Shown in pieces: positions 1 through 13,080 of a DNA stretch of 64,000 nt (its first letter is position 1; every line of letters begins with the position of its first letter). The DNA comes from Lutjanus erythropterus. Its lineage: Eukaryota; Chordata; Actinopteri; Lutjaniformes; Lutjanidae. The DNA is taken from NCBI GenBank assembly GCA_020091685.1, contig CM034598.1, positions 18,085,362-18,149,361 of the forward strand, given 5' to 3'. The notes beneath the pieces were generated by a model. It was not told the DNA's origin and made no database searches. It saw nothing but the letters and a program-made list of their open reading frames with translations. The translations under genes and the position numbers were made by a program.

Positions 1-818
1 CAGGCTCTAATTGGAGACTTTTCTATCACTCAGAGGTACTGGAGGCAACCAGGAAACACTCACACAGTCACAGACCTTCATATCATCTCATCTGAACTGA
101 GGGGCCACTCTGAAACACCACTTAATCCCTCTTATAACCAAACATAAGAAATACTCACACACAGACACACACACACACATAACAACACAGGTAATGACAT
201 CATCAGATGCCACTTGCAGGCTTCATCACAGCGAGGCTTCTTGCTGACAGGATCCCATCCAGTGCAGCCTCCAAATGGCATGGGAACCACGCACACCGCA
301 AAAGCCTCAAGTCAAAACACATCAAAACAATCAGCACACACACACGGGCGGCAGAACGGGAGGTCGAACAGAAACAAGCTCAGATTGTTTACAGTCCGAT
401 TTGACTTGTTTGGAAGATAGGTCTGAGCCATTGGTGGGTTCACGGGGAAGTTTCATCGCAGCGTGCAGCAGTTCTAACACGGTGTAATGAGGGAGTTGGA
501 TTTCGACAAGTGGTTTGGTCAAAGGAAATGCCAACCTCTGTGGTACGACACTCTTGGCCTTTAGCAAGTGAGAGTGTAGCTGCTGAGTGTGTGTGTTTCT
601 TAGAGAGTGTTCGTGTGTTTGAGAGCCTGAAACATCCAGTGGCTGCTGCGCTCCATACTTGTCTGACCGCGGTAACCACAGGCGAGCCACAGCTAAGCCT
701 CCAAAGCCAATTAAAATGTTATGAAGTGGAGTTCCCTTTATTTATTTATTTATTCCTGCTGGCGGGGAATAGCCAGACAGTTACTGTAACTACACAAAAA
801 CTGGCTGCGAGCGTCAGG

Positions 819-858
819 CCTCCTCCTCCTCCTCCTCCTCCTCCTGCTGCTGCTGCCT
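819..858. repeat. (TCC)n followed by (TGC)n triplet repeat
   Basis: About eight TCC/CCT units run directly into about four TGC units. On the - strand it reads as a GGA/GCA tract and lies inside a spurious open frame, where it gives poly-Gly or poly-Arg. No coding context supports translation. Confidence 0.85.
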
Positions 859-1698
859 GTGGGAAACGTGTGAGTGGAGGTCCCTCTGAGGCCTGGCGGG
901 GCAGACCGAACCTCCAGATTTTTGAACAAGCCTCCTGACAGACTGACAGCAGAGAGGAGGAGAAGGCGTACGAGCCTGGCTGCCACGAAGCAGACATCAG
1001 ACAGGAGGTTACAGGAAAGGCCCCGCCACTGCCGCCGCTGCACTGAGACCGACCTACGCTCTGCATACCGAACATATTGCGCAGTGACGCATGGTGCACT
1101 GACCACGTAACCCTGCACCGTCACAGCTAAAGCCTGCAAGCACCTGTGTGTGTGAGTGTGCATTGTGCAGGAGGGGATCGCCTCCCTTATAAAAACATCC
1201 TGCAGGTCCAGCTGAACACACACCGGAGTCCCCAGCAGCCCCGAGCTCCACACACACTGGCCTGCATGGCAAACACCCCAAGAACACACACTTCTTTAGG
1301 CCTCACCCTCGCCCCCCAAACTCCCCCAAGGGAACCACAACCATGCTTTTCCCAGGCTTTGCTCATATCGTGTGTCACAGGTGTTTAAGTAGAGAAACAG
1401 CGGCAAATTACTCCCGCTGCCAGCCGCAGGCGTGAGGGAACATGCTTGATATTGCCTTGACAACATGTTTATTTCTTTGCTGTTTGCCTTCACCTCGACA
1501 AAATGCCTCTCCCTGAAGTTCGCTGCATTAAGTCCATGTACAACACCTACACCCTGCAGATGACAAGGCATCACCTGAAGTAATACCCAACTCCTGATGT
1601 AATCCACCTGGCCTCGCTCTGCAGCAGGAGTGTGTCTCTGGTGACTGTGTGTCTGAACAAGAGGAAGAGCTTTTTCTTATGTCTTACAAAGTTGTTGA

Positions 1699-1700
<2 letters not shown>

Positions 1701-1771
<71 letters not shown>
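1701..1771. repeat. (GT)n microsatellite, about 35 units
   Basis: An uninterrupted GT dinucleotide run of about 71 bp. It is one of the longest perfect dinucleotide repeats in the window and is likely to be length-polymorphic. Confidence 0.95.
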
Positions 1772-1774
<3 letters not shown>

Positions 1775-1843
1775 GAGGGATTACAGCTGATCTTGTCCAC
1801 TGTCTTGTCAAGGAAACGCTGCTGTGAAATGGCTCCTTTGTCT

Positions 1844-1850
<7 letters not shown>

Positions 1851-1889
<39 letters not shown>

Positions 1890-1900
1890 ACACACACACA
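1851..1900. repeat. compound (CT)n-(CA)n microsatellite
   Basis: About twelve CT units (1851-1874) are followed after a few bases by eleven CA units (1879-1900), 80 bp downstream of the long GT run. Confidence 0.92.
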
Positions 1901-1988
1901 ATCCTTCAGGGCACCTCCGCCTCCTGACTAAGGAATGTTTTTCTCGCTCAGCCATCAACACAGGGGGAAATTGTCTGTGCACGCGCAG

Positions 1989-2042
1989 GTGTGTGTGTGT
2001 AAGCATGTGTGTGTGTATGTGTGTGTATGTGTGTGTGTGTGC
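1989..2042. repeat. imperfect (TG)n repeat
   Basis: TG units interrupted by AAGCA and TA steps. With the two preceding blocks it makes a cluster of dinucleotide repeats within 350 bp. Confidence 0.85.
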
Positions 2043-2331
2043 AGGCTCAGGAGAGACAGCTTGCAGAATACCTGCGAGAAGGAAGACAATATCTCATGTC
2101 TTAGCAGGTTGAGGAGACAAAGTAAACAGCGAGTAAGCACAGCAGGAACATAACAACCTGTTTCTACATCGGGCATAAAGTTCCACCACGCACACATCAC
2201 TTTCCATCAGTTAGTCCAGATTCTGAGATCAGATAAAATCTAATTTTCAGTGATTACCACTCCCGTTGATATGGAAGATGCATCAAACATGAAAAAGCAA
2301 CAGCAAGCCAAATTACAAAGCAATGAAATCC

Positions 2332-2962
2332 CCCAACATATTATGTTAAAGGTGCCTGAAAGTGTTAAAGTTAAAAAGTGATAACGCCCTTATAAGATGC
2401 TTGGGACGTCCCCTGTTACACTCCCCCTCTCCTGTCTCTTTTCAGCTGTCACTGTCCAATAAAAGCAAAAAGCCTGATAGTATTTGTTTTAAAAAGCTTG
2501 GTTAACAGATATTAAGTGCATAATAAAGGATTAATTAACTTTAATAAGCATTGTTCACACTTTAGATCTGGCACCCCCAAATGCATTTGTTAGCTGTTAA
2601 TAAATGCATAATAAAATATGCAGAAATAGTTAATAACGAAACAACAAAAGCTTTGTACAGGTTTAATTATGACATACCTGAAATATGTAAGTTAGCTAAG
2701 CTCAATAAATGTCTTTGTAATGCTATTATAAACAATTATAAGAAACTCATGAGACTTCTATTAACATTCTAACACAGTCTACAAACTGTTTACAAGTTTC
2801 TTATAAGTGCTTATAAATGTCATATAAAGAAGAAATGTGTTTATTCTGCTATTATTAATATTTATATAGTCTATAGTCTAATAGTAGTTAATACATGTCT
2901 TATAGGGGCCTTATTACCTGTTAATAATGCTTATTACAGGCACCTTAATATAAATTGTTACC
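2332..2962. mobile_element. MITE-like element with GGTAACA-type termini
   Basis: Read from the right end on the - strand, the element starts GGTAACAATTTATATTAAGG, a terminus I recognise as a common fish non-autonomous DNA transposon type. The left end (CCCAACATATTATGTTAAAG) is a degraded inverted copy, and both ends share a following GGTGCCTG block. The interior is AT-rich with many TTAATAA/TTATAA steps and encodes nothing recognisable. No clean target-site duplication was seen, so the boundaries are approximate. Confidence 0.5.
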
Positions 2963-5299
2963 TGGAAAACTTTTTTCCCCCACATGTAATTACAGAGAAG
3001 ATACTTGTTTCATCCTTTCACTCACACTAGAGGCCGTAGTTTGCTCCAAAGCACAATTTGTCAAAATATATAACACACGCCCATGGACGAGCTTATGAGA
3101 AGGATGCTCTGGAAGGAATGAAGGAATTCAGATTGCATGTTTGGAGAGACAAATCCAGCCTGAGCAAGATACCTCCGCTGGGTGAGGAACGACGATGTTA
3201 ATGGTGCTCTAGTGGGATGATGGATGTGTGAGGAGTTGTGTTTCTCCAGGGCCCAGGAGGTGCGCTTCCTCACTCTCCAAAATCCTCCCCAGCCCTTTGA
3301 TATCGTGTCTTCCCTGCAGCATGCTCGACCCTGGCAAGAACACCAACACTTATCCTCCCCTCTGGAAGGAGTGGGAATACTTGTATTTGTCAAAATGGTG
3401 GAAACATGGAAGCCAGAGAGAGAGAGAGAATGATTCCCACAGATCTGAGGTGCAATCTTGAAGAAACACTCCTGCAACAGCTGGAACCAGAGTGATGAAA
3501 ATCAGTAAATAATAAAGGTTAATTTAATCTAAGATTAGTTCTAATCAGAGTTAAGCAAAACTAGGTTTAAATTGAATAAATTCAGATTTAAAAGCTCTGT
3601 TGCACAATTAAAAACTAAACTCAACTCACATCAAGATTATTGATGTAAACCAAAATTAAATAGAGTTTTATCAATATGGAGACAGATGTGCTGTTAGGCC
3701 CTAGCATCTATAGAAGAGAGGAGACACCATTAACTTTCAGCTGCTCTGTATTCCTTAACAAAACATCAACTTGTTTGGTAAAAAAGTTTTTTTAAAATGT
3801 TATCATGGTTGCTAGCAAACTGAAAAGGTAGTTAGCTAAGATAACCTACTTACAGCAGCTTGACTCAGAGGCTCTAAGTTGTCCTCCTTGGAGAAGAAAA
3901 ACTTATTGGCAAAATAGTGAATTAAACATTAAGACAACACATTAAGGAAAAAAGAGACTGTCTGGCAGCAGCAGGCAGACTGTTTTAACAAATCAAATGG
4001 AGTGAACCAAAGAAGAGACATCACAATACTCAATTGGGTTAATTCTGTGTGTTAACTTTTTTTTTTGTGGCACTTGATTAATTTGCTCAATTTATCTCAA
4101 AAAGGCCACTGTTTCAAAACCTCCCCAACTGTAAGTTTAAGACAAATAGCCTACTTGATCACATTTTAAATTTAACATTTTGGCACAACGTATTTCAATT
4201 TAATTGAGCATAAAAACTAAACTGAGGTTTAAATAGAGGTTTAAATTTAATCTTTCTTAAATTTAACAATTTAAAGGTTTGGTACAATATAATATAAAGT
4301 TAAACCATGATTTAATCGGGTTTAAAACTTAATCCTTGTTGGTGCAACCCAGCCTTAGTGTCTGAGGAAAAGTAAAAGCAAATCCTGATGGATTGTAAAA
4401 GTGTCTGAAGCAGAAGGGAGTTCTTTGGGCTTTGGGAGGAATTAAAAAAGACTCGTGTCCTCCAAAAAAAGCTAAGAGTATGATCCAGGAAATACCACTA
4501 AGACATAAAGTTGTGTGAGGAGCTGAAAAGCATCATGTATAATTTGCTCTGCCTTGTCAATGTTCCTCTCTTGATTTAAAGTTCTTGGATATGCAGGGAA
4601 TCTCAAACATCAAGTAGCTTTTTTATCCGAATATAGAGCTAAACCTTACGTCTGAACTTTGACTTATTTCCCATAAAGAAAGACAGATACCCATGGAAAA
4701 GCAGATATAGCAGCTCATATTTTTTTTCACAATTATCAAAGAGGGCTGCAGACTGCAGCGGGGGGGAACAGGGGGTGTAATTCATTTCGGAGCAGTGCAT
4801 GCAGACCATCTCATATCACAAAAACCTCTTTGATGTCCTGCGGTAAAAGAGGAGAGGTTTTTCCTTAGCTTGAAAAAACAAACAGTGGCATTCTTTCCAA
4901 TCGAGTCTACTGTATGTGCGGGCGCATATTTGTTTTTCTCTTTTCCTCGCTTTCTTCCCAATCAATTCCTGGTGGAATTACTGCATTATTCCATGGAAAC
5001 TGCCTAACATGAGCAGGTGTTTCAGACTCACAAGCTGATTGCCAGACAGAGCAGGCCGGGGTGCAGCTGACTGTTAGTGCTAATGTGAACTGACAGGGCC
5101 TCTGAAGCCAGGGAAAGAATAGAGGATCATTCTACTTTCCAGAGCTGCTCTCGGAGTTATCAGGTTAACCACAGGTTCAACACAAATCAGAAAAAAACAC
5201 ACTAATTGTTTTTGTACTTGACAAGTTCAACTGCAATCAATTAAATGGTCCCATATTTCATTGCTAAATACTAAAAGAAATGATATCATAGAAATGAGA
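2963..5299. other. non-coding stretch with AT-rich inverted-like repeat
   Basis: No gene is visible. A 140-residue-range open frame on the - strand (3061-3477) shows no domain. From about 3510 to 4352 the DNA is AT-rich, with repeated TTTAAAT/TTAATCT motifs at both flanks and a terminal GGTTGCACCAAC-like block (read on the - strand near 4350). This suggests an old inverted-repeat element, which I cannot delimit. Confidence 0.45.
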
Positions 5300-6089
5300 C
5301 TCTAACAGATTGGATTATTAATGTGTGTAAGATAGTCAGTGTGTTACCTACAGTACTTGGTGTTCAGCACGTCTCCAGTTTCGAGAAGCAAACAGAGGCA
5401 CCAGCACAAAAACTAAACAATGAACTGCTGTGGACAGGGTCAGCAACAAAACATATTTTAACTTCCTAAAAAAAAGCCCCACCTAAAAAAAAAAAATCTA
5501 AATCTGTTTTAATGTTCACTGTATTTAAAATATTTTTGCAGCTTTACATTGCCGTCAGACAGCTTTTTCTGACGAAAAAACACTGTTATAGAATCCAAAT
5601 ATCACTCTCTCCAAACTCCATGAGTGAAATAAATCATTTTAACTCACTGAACATGGGAGTTGCTTGTCTACTGATGCCTCAATTTGTTTGTTTTTTTTGT
5701 GTTAAACTGACGAAGCCACAATAGCCCAGCAACACATGTTCTGCAAGTTAAATGACTGATGTCACCCACTGACTTTGGTTGGTTTTGAGAGAGCGATATT
5801 TGGCTTATATGACTGCAGGTTCCCACTGGAAAAGGCTGTCTAAAAGCAAGGAAAAAATGTGAAAATATTCTAAATATAGCGTACATTTAAACTTAAATAG
5901 ATTTTTTTAAGTGGCTCTAATACCTTTTGTTGTTGACCCTGTTCACAGCAGCTCATTGCTTAGCTTTTGTGCCCCTTTCTGCTTCTCCCCACTGGGGACA
6001 TGCTGACCAACATCTGCTCTAGGTAATACACTGACAATTTATATGTACCTCATACAACCCTACATAAAATAGTCAAACCATCCCTTTAA
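5300..6089. mobile_element. long-inverted-repeat element, family A copy 1
   Basis: The two halves are approximate inverted copies of each other. The left arm carries the blocks ACCTACAGTA, TGGACAGGGTCAGCA and GAACATGGGAGTTGC. The right arm carries the complements, for example TGACCCTGTTCACAGCAG. The right end is CATCCCTTTAA and the left end (AACAGATTGGATTATT) is degraded. It is homologous to 21967-22762 and about 51775-52427. It has no coding capacity and is non-autonomous. Confidence 0.7.
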
Positions 6090-9000
6090 CGTATAGCCTC
6101 AGCTGTATATCATACTATACAGATTTAACACTTACCACAAGGCTAAATCACAAGGAAAGAGAGCTGAAACAATAAAAACAACAAGATATATCAGTGATAT
6201 TTCATCCTTGAGTATGCTGGTCTGAACATAGCATAATTTGTCAAGATAACACTTTTATAGGGCATAAATTAATAATGGATGCTGCTTCTCCTCCATGAGA
6301 AATGTCAACACTCATTTATCTGTTTCATGAGCATTACAAAGCATTTTAAAAAGGCATAATGTCAAGTAAAAGATATTTTTCACTTTGTATTCTTTGCCAT
6401 TATTTATTTTTCAGTTTGGCTTTTCCTTTGTGCTGCCATGTCGGAGACATGAGAGTATCAACTTTGATTCGACATCTGCCCCGGCGTGGCAGGTGTTTTG
6501 AAAGCAGAGAGACACTCCATAAATCCAATGAAGAACATGTTCACAGGCAAACAAAATGTCATCAATCCAACCATCTACCAGGTTTTCGATCGAAAACAGA
6601 AACCAGCAGGAATCTCACTCACATCTGTTTCTTGTGACGCCAGCGGACAAAAGTCATGAAATCACTCACCAGAGAGGCGGAGGGCGATGGAGGGAGAGAA
6701 AGAGAGAGAAGCAACAGTCAAGGTGGTTCCAATTAGAGAGCTATAGATAACCCTTCATTTGTTCGAGGCTTGGCTTGGTAGAACAAATGTTAAATTCACA
6801 CCATTGGCTAATAGAGTCTTCTTTAATGAAAGCAGATACCTCTATCAGTCCTGGACATCATCAGCTGCTGGCTGTTTTTAGCCAGTATCCAGCTATGCTG
6901 ACAGGATGAAGGGTAAACACTGGGGAGGGCGCACGCAAGGCCCGAACCTGTACTCCCTGGGCTGAACCTCTGACAGAGAATAACTGAACGACTGCCATGG
7001 CAGCCTGGACGAGGAACAGAGAGAGGACCACATCTGTTAGGCTCATGACTGGGCCGATCCACAGCGAGTCTGTGCCCCGACGCAGACTAATAGCAAAAGT
7101 CAGAGCCACCTTCAGCCTTCTTCCACACCTCGCCCCCTCATCGCAGCCCATCCAGCTCAAATAATCCTGCATTCATCCCCCCAAAACATGATATCCTTCA
7201 ATAAAGACCATGCTGTTTTTAAATCTAATCCCTGTCCGGACAATAGCACCTAATATTGCAACACAAGAACAGTCTGCTAAAAGACGACAGCACCGCTCAG
7301 TTTAACATTTTGTCAGCGTTTTAATATTCCGTATGAGTGAAACCTTATGGCCCAGGTGCATCCGCAGAGCAGCGTCAGAGTCTCTGATTGAGACACAGAG
7401 AGAGGCAGCAGACAATAGACGGGCTTTGTGAGGACAATGAAAAAGCCATGTGTCCACGTGGGCATTTCCAGACCCCGGGGTGAGAGATGTAAAGTTTCAT
7501 AATGCAATGATCACTCGGCAAAAAAACCTAAACAAGCCTGTGATTTTTAACATCGCTGCTCTCCACCTTCTCTGGAAAATGGTTCATGTCTGGACCTCTG
7601 GAATGTGTTTATAGACGGCCGTCCACCTGACAAAACCATCGCCAGATATATGAACTACTGTCACCAGTCACTTCAAAGGTTATGCTCATATCTTCCAAAG
7701 AAGCTGCCGCTGTGTGTGTTCTGTCTTCATCATGCTTATACTGAATACAACAGAAGGAAATGTACTTATCACCACAGACCACCAGGCACATTTCCTCTGT
7801 TTTCCACAACATGTTAAAGTCACCCACTATCAGTGCTCCTCTTTATTGTAAACTGACTGTTCATTAAATCCCTACTCCGAGCCACAATTGTCCAACCGTA
7901 GCTTGGCAACTGTAACTGGGCATGGCAGGCCTGTCGAGCTCTGGACTTCTCCACATGTTGAAGTGGTGTCCACAAGACTGTAATAAGAGCGACATCTAAA
8001 GAGTTTGGAGGGTGTCTTTTTGTAATCCTTTCCAAAACCAAAAAAAAGTGTGAGGAATTCATCAAGCACTCTGTTTATCTGCTCTAATGTAAGCTGCAGT
8101 ATATCCAGCTAACCGACTTACTATTATGTTTGTCAAACACATTGGTTAGTACTTTGGAAATACAAACATGTAGCTAAACAGAGTAATATGTATGATCTAA
8201 CAAAATAAAAGACTGATCTCAGCTTGTTTTTTTCGGATCATACCTAAAAGACCAGAGATGCTGCTTCTCTATTTTGATGTGGATCATCATCTGGTGAGGA
8301 TGCAGACTTTTTGCTTGGGACATGTTTGTTTATTTATTTATTTATTCATGGTATATTATTTAAGACAGATACAGTATACACAGACAAACTGAGAACAGCT
8401 ATCTGATGCAAGTATAGTATTTATAGCACCACCATCCCTGGAAGGGCTATTATGAAAATAATATAGTCAGTCATGTATGTAGCTGTCAAGTGCAATCATG
8501 ACCCTGTTTTACATGATACTTTGTAAAATGATATAAAGTCAGACAGTTATAGGATTCATAACATAACTAACTAGCTAAAAAAAAAACTCCCAGTGAAATG
8601 TTGTTTTTTCAGCAGGTACAATCGATGGTCACCAGCTAGAGATAAGAAACCTGTTTTTGTCTTCCTCTGTCTAAAATGAAGGACTGAGACTACTAAGATT
8701 TTTTTTTTGTGGTAAGCCTGCCTCCAATATCATTGCAAACTGCACAGGTGTAGCTTGGCAGGGGTAGCAGCAGTGGTCGTATTTCAAATCTGATTGTCAA
8801 GCAAATTTGAAGCAATCTTTTGAAATGTTGCAAAAGAGAAAATGCAAATTAGGTGCCCTTCCATCACAGGTTTGGCATGAATAAACTAGGATATGCAAAC
8901 TGCAGTTTAGAAGGTGGCTGCAGGCTATAGGCTATGTTATGCATGACTGTAATAAACAGAGTAGCGGAAGTAGAGGTTGGAAACTGTAGATGAAACCCGT

Positions 9001-10577
9001 TGTTTAACAACCACCAATAATCCTCAAAGAAGAAGATGAAGAATAAAAAACAAGACAAGTCACTATCTACAAGAGAAAAATGGAGACGTCTTCAGGAATT
9101 TCAACTGTCCAAGCTGTAGTTATGTCAGCTATATTAATGACAGCAGAAAACAGATTTCAATTTTTTTTTTACCATGTTTATCAACCTTTTCTAATGTAAT
9201 ACCTCAAAGTGTGCATAAAAATATGTTGATCAAAAGTAACAAAGGGAGATGAAGCTTGGAGGGAAAACAAGTTATGCAAAATGAATTTCTAAAGAAAGGC
9301 AAGTAAATGTAAATCAATCAGGTGCTTCATCAACATTCGTTGTCCCTTTTTCTCAGCCACTTCAGCTCTGTGATGAAATGGCAGTTTGTGAGAAACACAT
9401 CACTCTGAGGCACAAAGGTCTATTTCTGTCCCTCTCTTTATATACAAAGCTGCCTGCAAGTCCTCTATGAAATGCAGCTGTTGCCTTTACTAGAGCTGAG
9501 AGACTGTGATAATTAATAACCTCACTTGTGCCTCACACGCAAAAGCCAATAAGAACATGTTTAAAGTCAAAATACACACAATGCCATTACAAATAGTTCC
9601 ATATTTCATCCTTGAAGTTGCTGTTTTGTTCTGTAATGGCCAACAGAGTCTTATATCCAATCTGGTGTGGCTGGCAGCGAGTGGATGTTGTGTACTGTGC
9701 AATATTGATTTGTTCTAACTTTTTGGAAACATCAAATGAAGTCGATGATATCAGCCGATGATTTAAGAGGGATGTTGTCAGACTTTCAGAACGTGAAAAG
9801 GGCGGAGAGACCAAACCACTTGTGGCCTTAAGTGTCCTTTTCAAGTTTGGAAAAGGAAAAGCACACAAGCACACAAAAGCAGGAAACATACACGTCTATT
9901 TCTTCTGTATGCCTTAAATTAGAGTGTGACTAGCTGTTCAAAGGAAATGATTGCTGTGTTTTCCCAATGACAGATTTGAACCTGTGCCCCCTGAAACCAC
10001 AGAGGGTAGTCAGACTGAGGGTTTGATTCCAGCTCTGGATTGTAAAATAGACCAAAGATGTGAACAAGACTCTTTAACCACAAAGAAGGGGCCAAGAGGG
10101 CAGTGCTGTTTCAAACAGGCATTCATTACTTAACAGTCTTAAATATTTGCCCACTAGAATCACACAGGATCTGGCACTGAAGGTCTGGCTGATCATTCTG
10201 CTATAGGGGGGGGGAAAAAAAGCTCTTGCTCATTTGTATTTCTTTAAACTAATCACAATCACCTTGGGCAGCATTAAGTGTAGGATGTTATAGCTATATT
10301 ATAGCCAACAAAGAAGGGATAAAAGAGATAAAGAAATTGTGAAGAACAGAGGAGGTAGGACCAGAAAAGTTTTTTTAAGCTTCCTCTTACCCCTATCGCA
10401 CATGAACAATATTATTTATGTTCATTATTTGTCGTTAATGTGCTGTTGAGGATCTGGTTTGTCTTTTCTTCTTTTTTATAACTTGTTTTTATTTTGTTTG
10501 TATTGTTTTAACATCAACAACTCAACTCAACATTATATTTAACTGGGAATTTGTACAGATCAGTGCAATGAGCGGTT
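6090..10577. other. non-coding stretch, nothing recognised
   Basis: No exon, RNA gene or delimitable transposon was recognised on either strand. Visible features are minor: a GA-rich patch near 6680-6715, a TTTA run near 8331-8346 and scattered A/T homopolymers. Short open frames here show no family signature. Confidence 0.5.
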
Positions 10578-11240
10578 ACTAGGGTTGGGCGATTGGACGA
10601 ATATGTCATCTATCAATGATGGGCTGAATCCATCGCCGATTGCTTCTTTTGGCCGATTTTAATGCAGATATTTGTCATTTTACACTGCTAATGTAATAGT
10701 CTGCAGAGTGACAGCCTCTGCTCTGCACCACGCTCTCAGCTGACCATGAGTGCTCTGAGCTGGGTGATAAGTGAGAGGAAAACAGCCTGCAGAATCAGAC
10801 TCTTTACACTATTTTCACGCAGTGAAGGATTTATTTTGACCAAACCAGAGTTGTTGATTGTGGGAAGAGTGGACAGACTAACAAAGACGGTTTTGCTGAG
10901 TTCTACATGTTTTTGTGTCAAATTTGAATGAAGTGTGTTTTTTAAGCTCGTCTTAGTTCCGTCAAAGAGAGAAACCTGAATTCAGAAGGTGTATGTTTGT
11001 ATTTCTTTGTTTAAAATGGAAAATAAGTGTGGGAACATGAAATTGTCTTGTCTTTTGGACGTAGTGAACATATGCAACATGCGTAACATACTGAATTCGC
11101 CACTTGCACACATCTCCCAGCTGAGACCCGAGAGGACGGGAGGAGTTGGGAGGGGGTCATGAAGATATCGCCAATCGCCAATGGATGGGCTGACGATGAT
11201 CGCTTGGAAAAGTTTAACATATCGCTGAACTCTACCAGTT
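10578..11240. mobile_element. hAT-like non-autonomous element, degraded
   Basis: The left end reads CTAGGGTTGGGCGATTGG, a hAT-type terminus very common in fish. Near 11160-11225 a partial inverted counterpart appears (GATATCGCCAATCGCCAATGG and ACATATCGCTGA). The subterminal blocks also pair: left GATGGGCTGAATCCATCGCC, right GCCAATGGATGGGCTGACG. No transposase frame and no intact target-site duplication were found. Confidence 0.5.
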
Positions 11241-13080
11241 ACACCCTCCGTGCCCTCTTTGAACAGGTGAGCTATCTGTTTAACTTTGCCCCAAAAAATG
11301 ATCAATTTTTATCGGCTTTAGCCAGGAACTCTCTGCAAACAGTGCAGTACGTAGCCGGTATTGTAGCATCATACTCCACCCACGGATATATTTCTTTCCA
11401 CGAAGGGAGAAACGTTCTACGTCTCTTTCCTGTCTCATAAGCTAATTTAACTAACTTTGGCTGCGAGCCGTCTGCCATGATGTTTGAATGAACATCTGCA
11501 CATTAGCAGAGACACTCAGCCAATGGAGGCAGCAGCATGCTGTAACTGGCCACAGGTTTTGCTTGCCCGCCAGTTATTTTTAGTTGCCCCAGGCATTCAG
11601 GCAGCCATTAATGTCGGACCCTGTTGGTGCAAACTAAATGCAGTTTGGTTTGCAATTTTCCATTTGTGCTGATCCCAAAAATAATTCTGCTTCAGATGCA
11701 AAATTTATCTCTAGCAAAATATTACAAGTTAATTTTTGTTGTTGTTGTTGTTGTTGTTTTGTTTTGTTTTGGGTTTTTTTGTAGGATGTCGAAGCCAAGT
11801 TTTTTGGGTTTTTTTATCTCAGTAGCTCAGTTATTCTTTTAATCCTGTGATACACTGTCTTTGTCTTTTGTTACATGTGGAAATAAATAAACTTAACTAA
11901 ATGTTCAGTTGGAAACCCCCACCTAAACGCTCTTGGACTCTACCCAAACTCCAGCTCCAAACCCATAGAGCTCTATAAAGACGCTGTTCAAAGCGAAATG
12001 GAATATCAGAACAACCGACAGGTAAACTAAAGGGCCTTTGTTCCACCACAGTGTGTCTGATAACTACTTTTATCTTTGCCCACATTTTTCCTCCTCTAAT
12101 CCCCTGCACGTTGACTCAAACAAGGAAATGAAAACTTCTATTTGATTCCATAAATCCATTTGGCACATAAACAAGGCCTCTTCTCAGTGTGTGATCCCAA
12201 AAGAGAGGCATCGCCTCATCAAATTACCACAGCTATTCATATCTGCCTCCCTTCTACTGGAAAGATTTAGGTAGAAACCAATCCCATCTTTCCTCAGTAA
12301 CCCTCAGTCTCTCTTAATTGTCCACTGTTTAGCTACTGGATTAAATAGCATCAGACACACAGCCAGCAGTGAGTTTTACCTTTGACAGTCTGTAAACTTT
12401 TGTATCATACATTTTGTCTCTTTGTTGTCATCTCTTCATACATTGCTGTCTAAATCCCACTGTTTTCTGTTATTTGTGCTGTATGGAACTTATTTACTCC
12501 CAATAGATTTGGACTTCAGGGCACGAAGTTTAATTATGGATTACAACCCCATGTTTATTGAGATAAACGTCTCTGATGGAAGCGGAGGACAGATGTTCTA
12601 AATGCAAACTTAACAGCAATTTTTCCAACACAGACAGACTGTTTGGACAAATTATATATCTGGAAAGCTCAATAAAACTTTTACAGGATGCCCCAGACTG
12701 ATGTGTTTTTTATGCATTTAATGATGTTTGATTTTTAAACCAAACACTATCAAACTTGGATTTTATTTGTTCATCTTGAATAAGAAATTTATCGTCGGCC
12801 TTCACGAACTGCTGACGCCTGCTCCCCAGAGTAGAAACACAATCAACCGGTGCTGTCCAAAGATAATCAATGAAATTACTGCACATGTCATTTCTCATAA
12901 CAAGAGGGACAAGTAGCCATGAACCAAACACAATAATATCTTTGCAATAGCAACGCGCAAACATCATCTCAGCTTGGCTTTGCTCGCTGAGATGAATTAC
13001 ACGGTGTGTTAGTAGGAAAAATACTTTTCTGTCAAATACGGGGTCAAAGAAGTCTCTTCAACATGTATCAGACACTCCAT
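11241..13080. other. non-coding stretch with a (TTG)n tract
   Basis: No gene is supported. A (TTG)n tract of about nine units lies near 11728-11757 and is followed by T-rich, G-interrupted DNA. The rest looks like unique non-coding sequence. Confidence 0.5.

Larger units (their letters stand above)
1..2331. other. gene-free flank rich in microsatellites
   Basis: No convincing exon is visible. The stretch holds a short CA tract near 152-179, a TCC/TGC triplet tract at about 819-858, a moderately GC-rich part between about 780 and 1340, and the dinucleotide blocks listed separately at 1701-2042. The longer open frames here, on both strands, run through these simple repeats and show no protein-family signature, so I treat them as chance. 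Confidence 0.6.

Noticed and set aside
750..1289. 179-codon open frame on the - strand
   Set aside because: It runs through the triplet repeat and gives an Arg tract. No domain, no paired exons, no plausible start context; overlapping frames on both strands are equally open.
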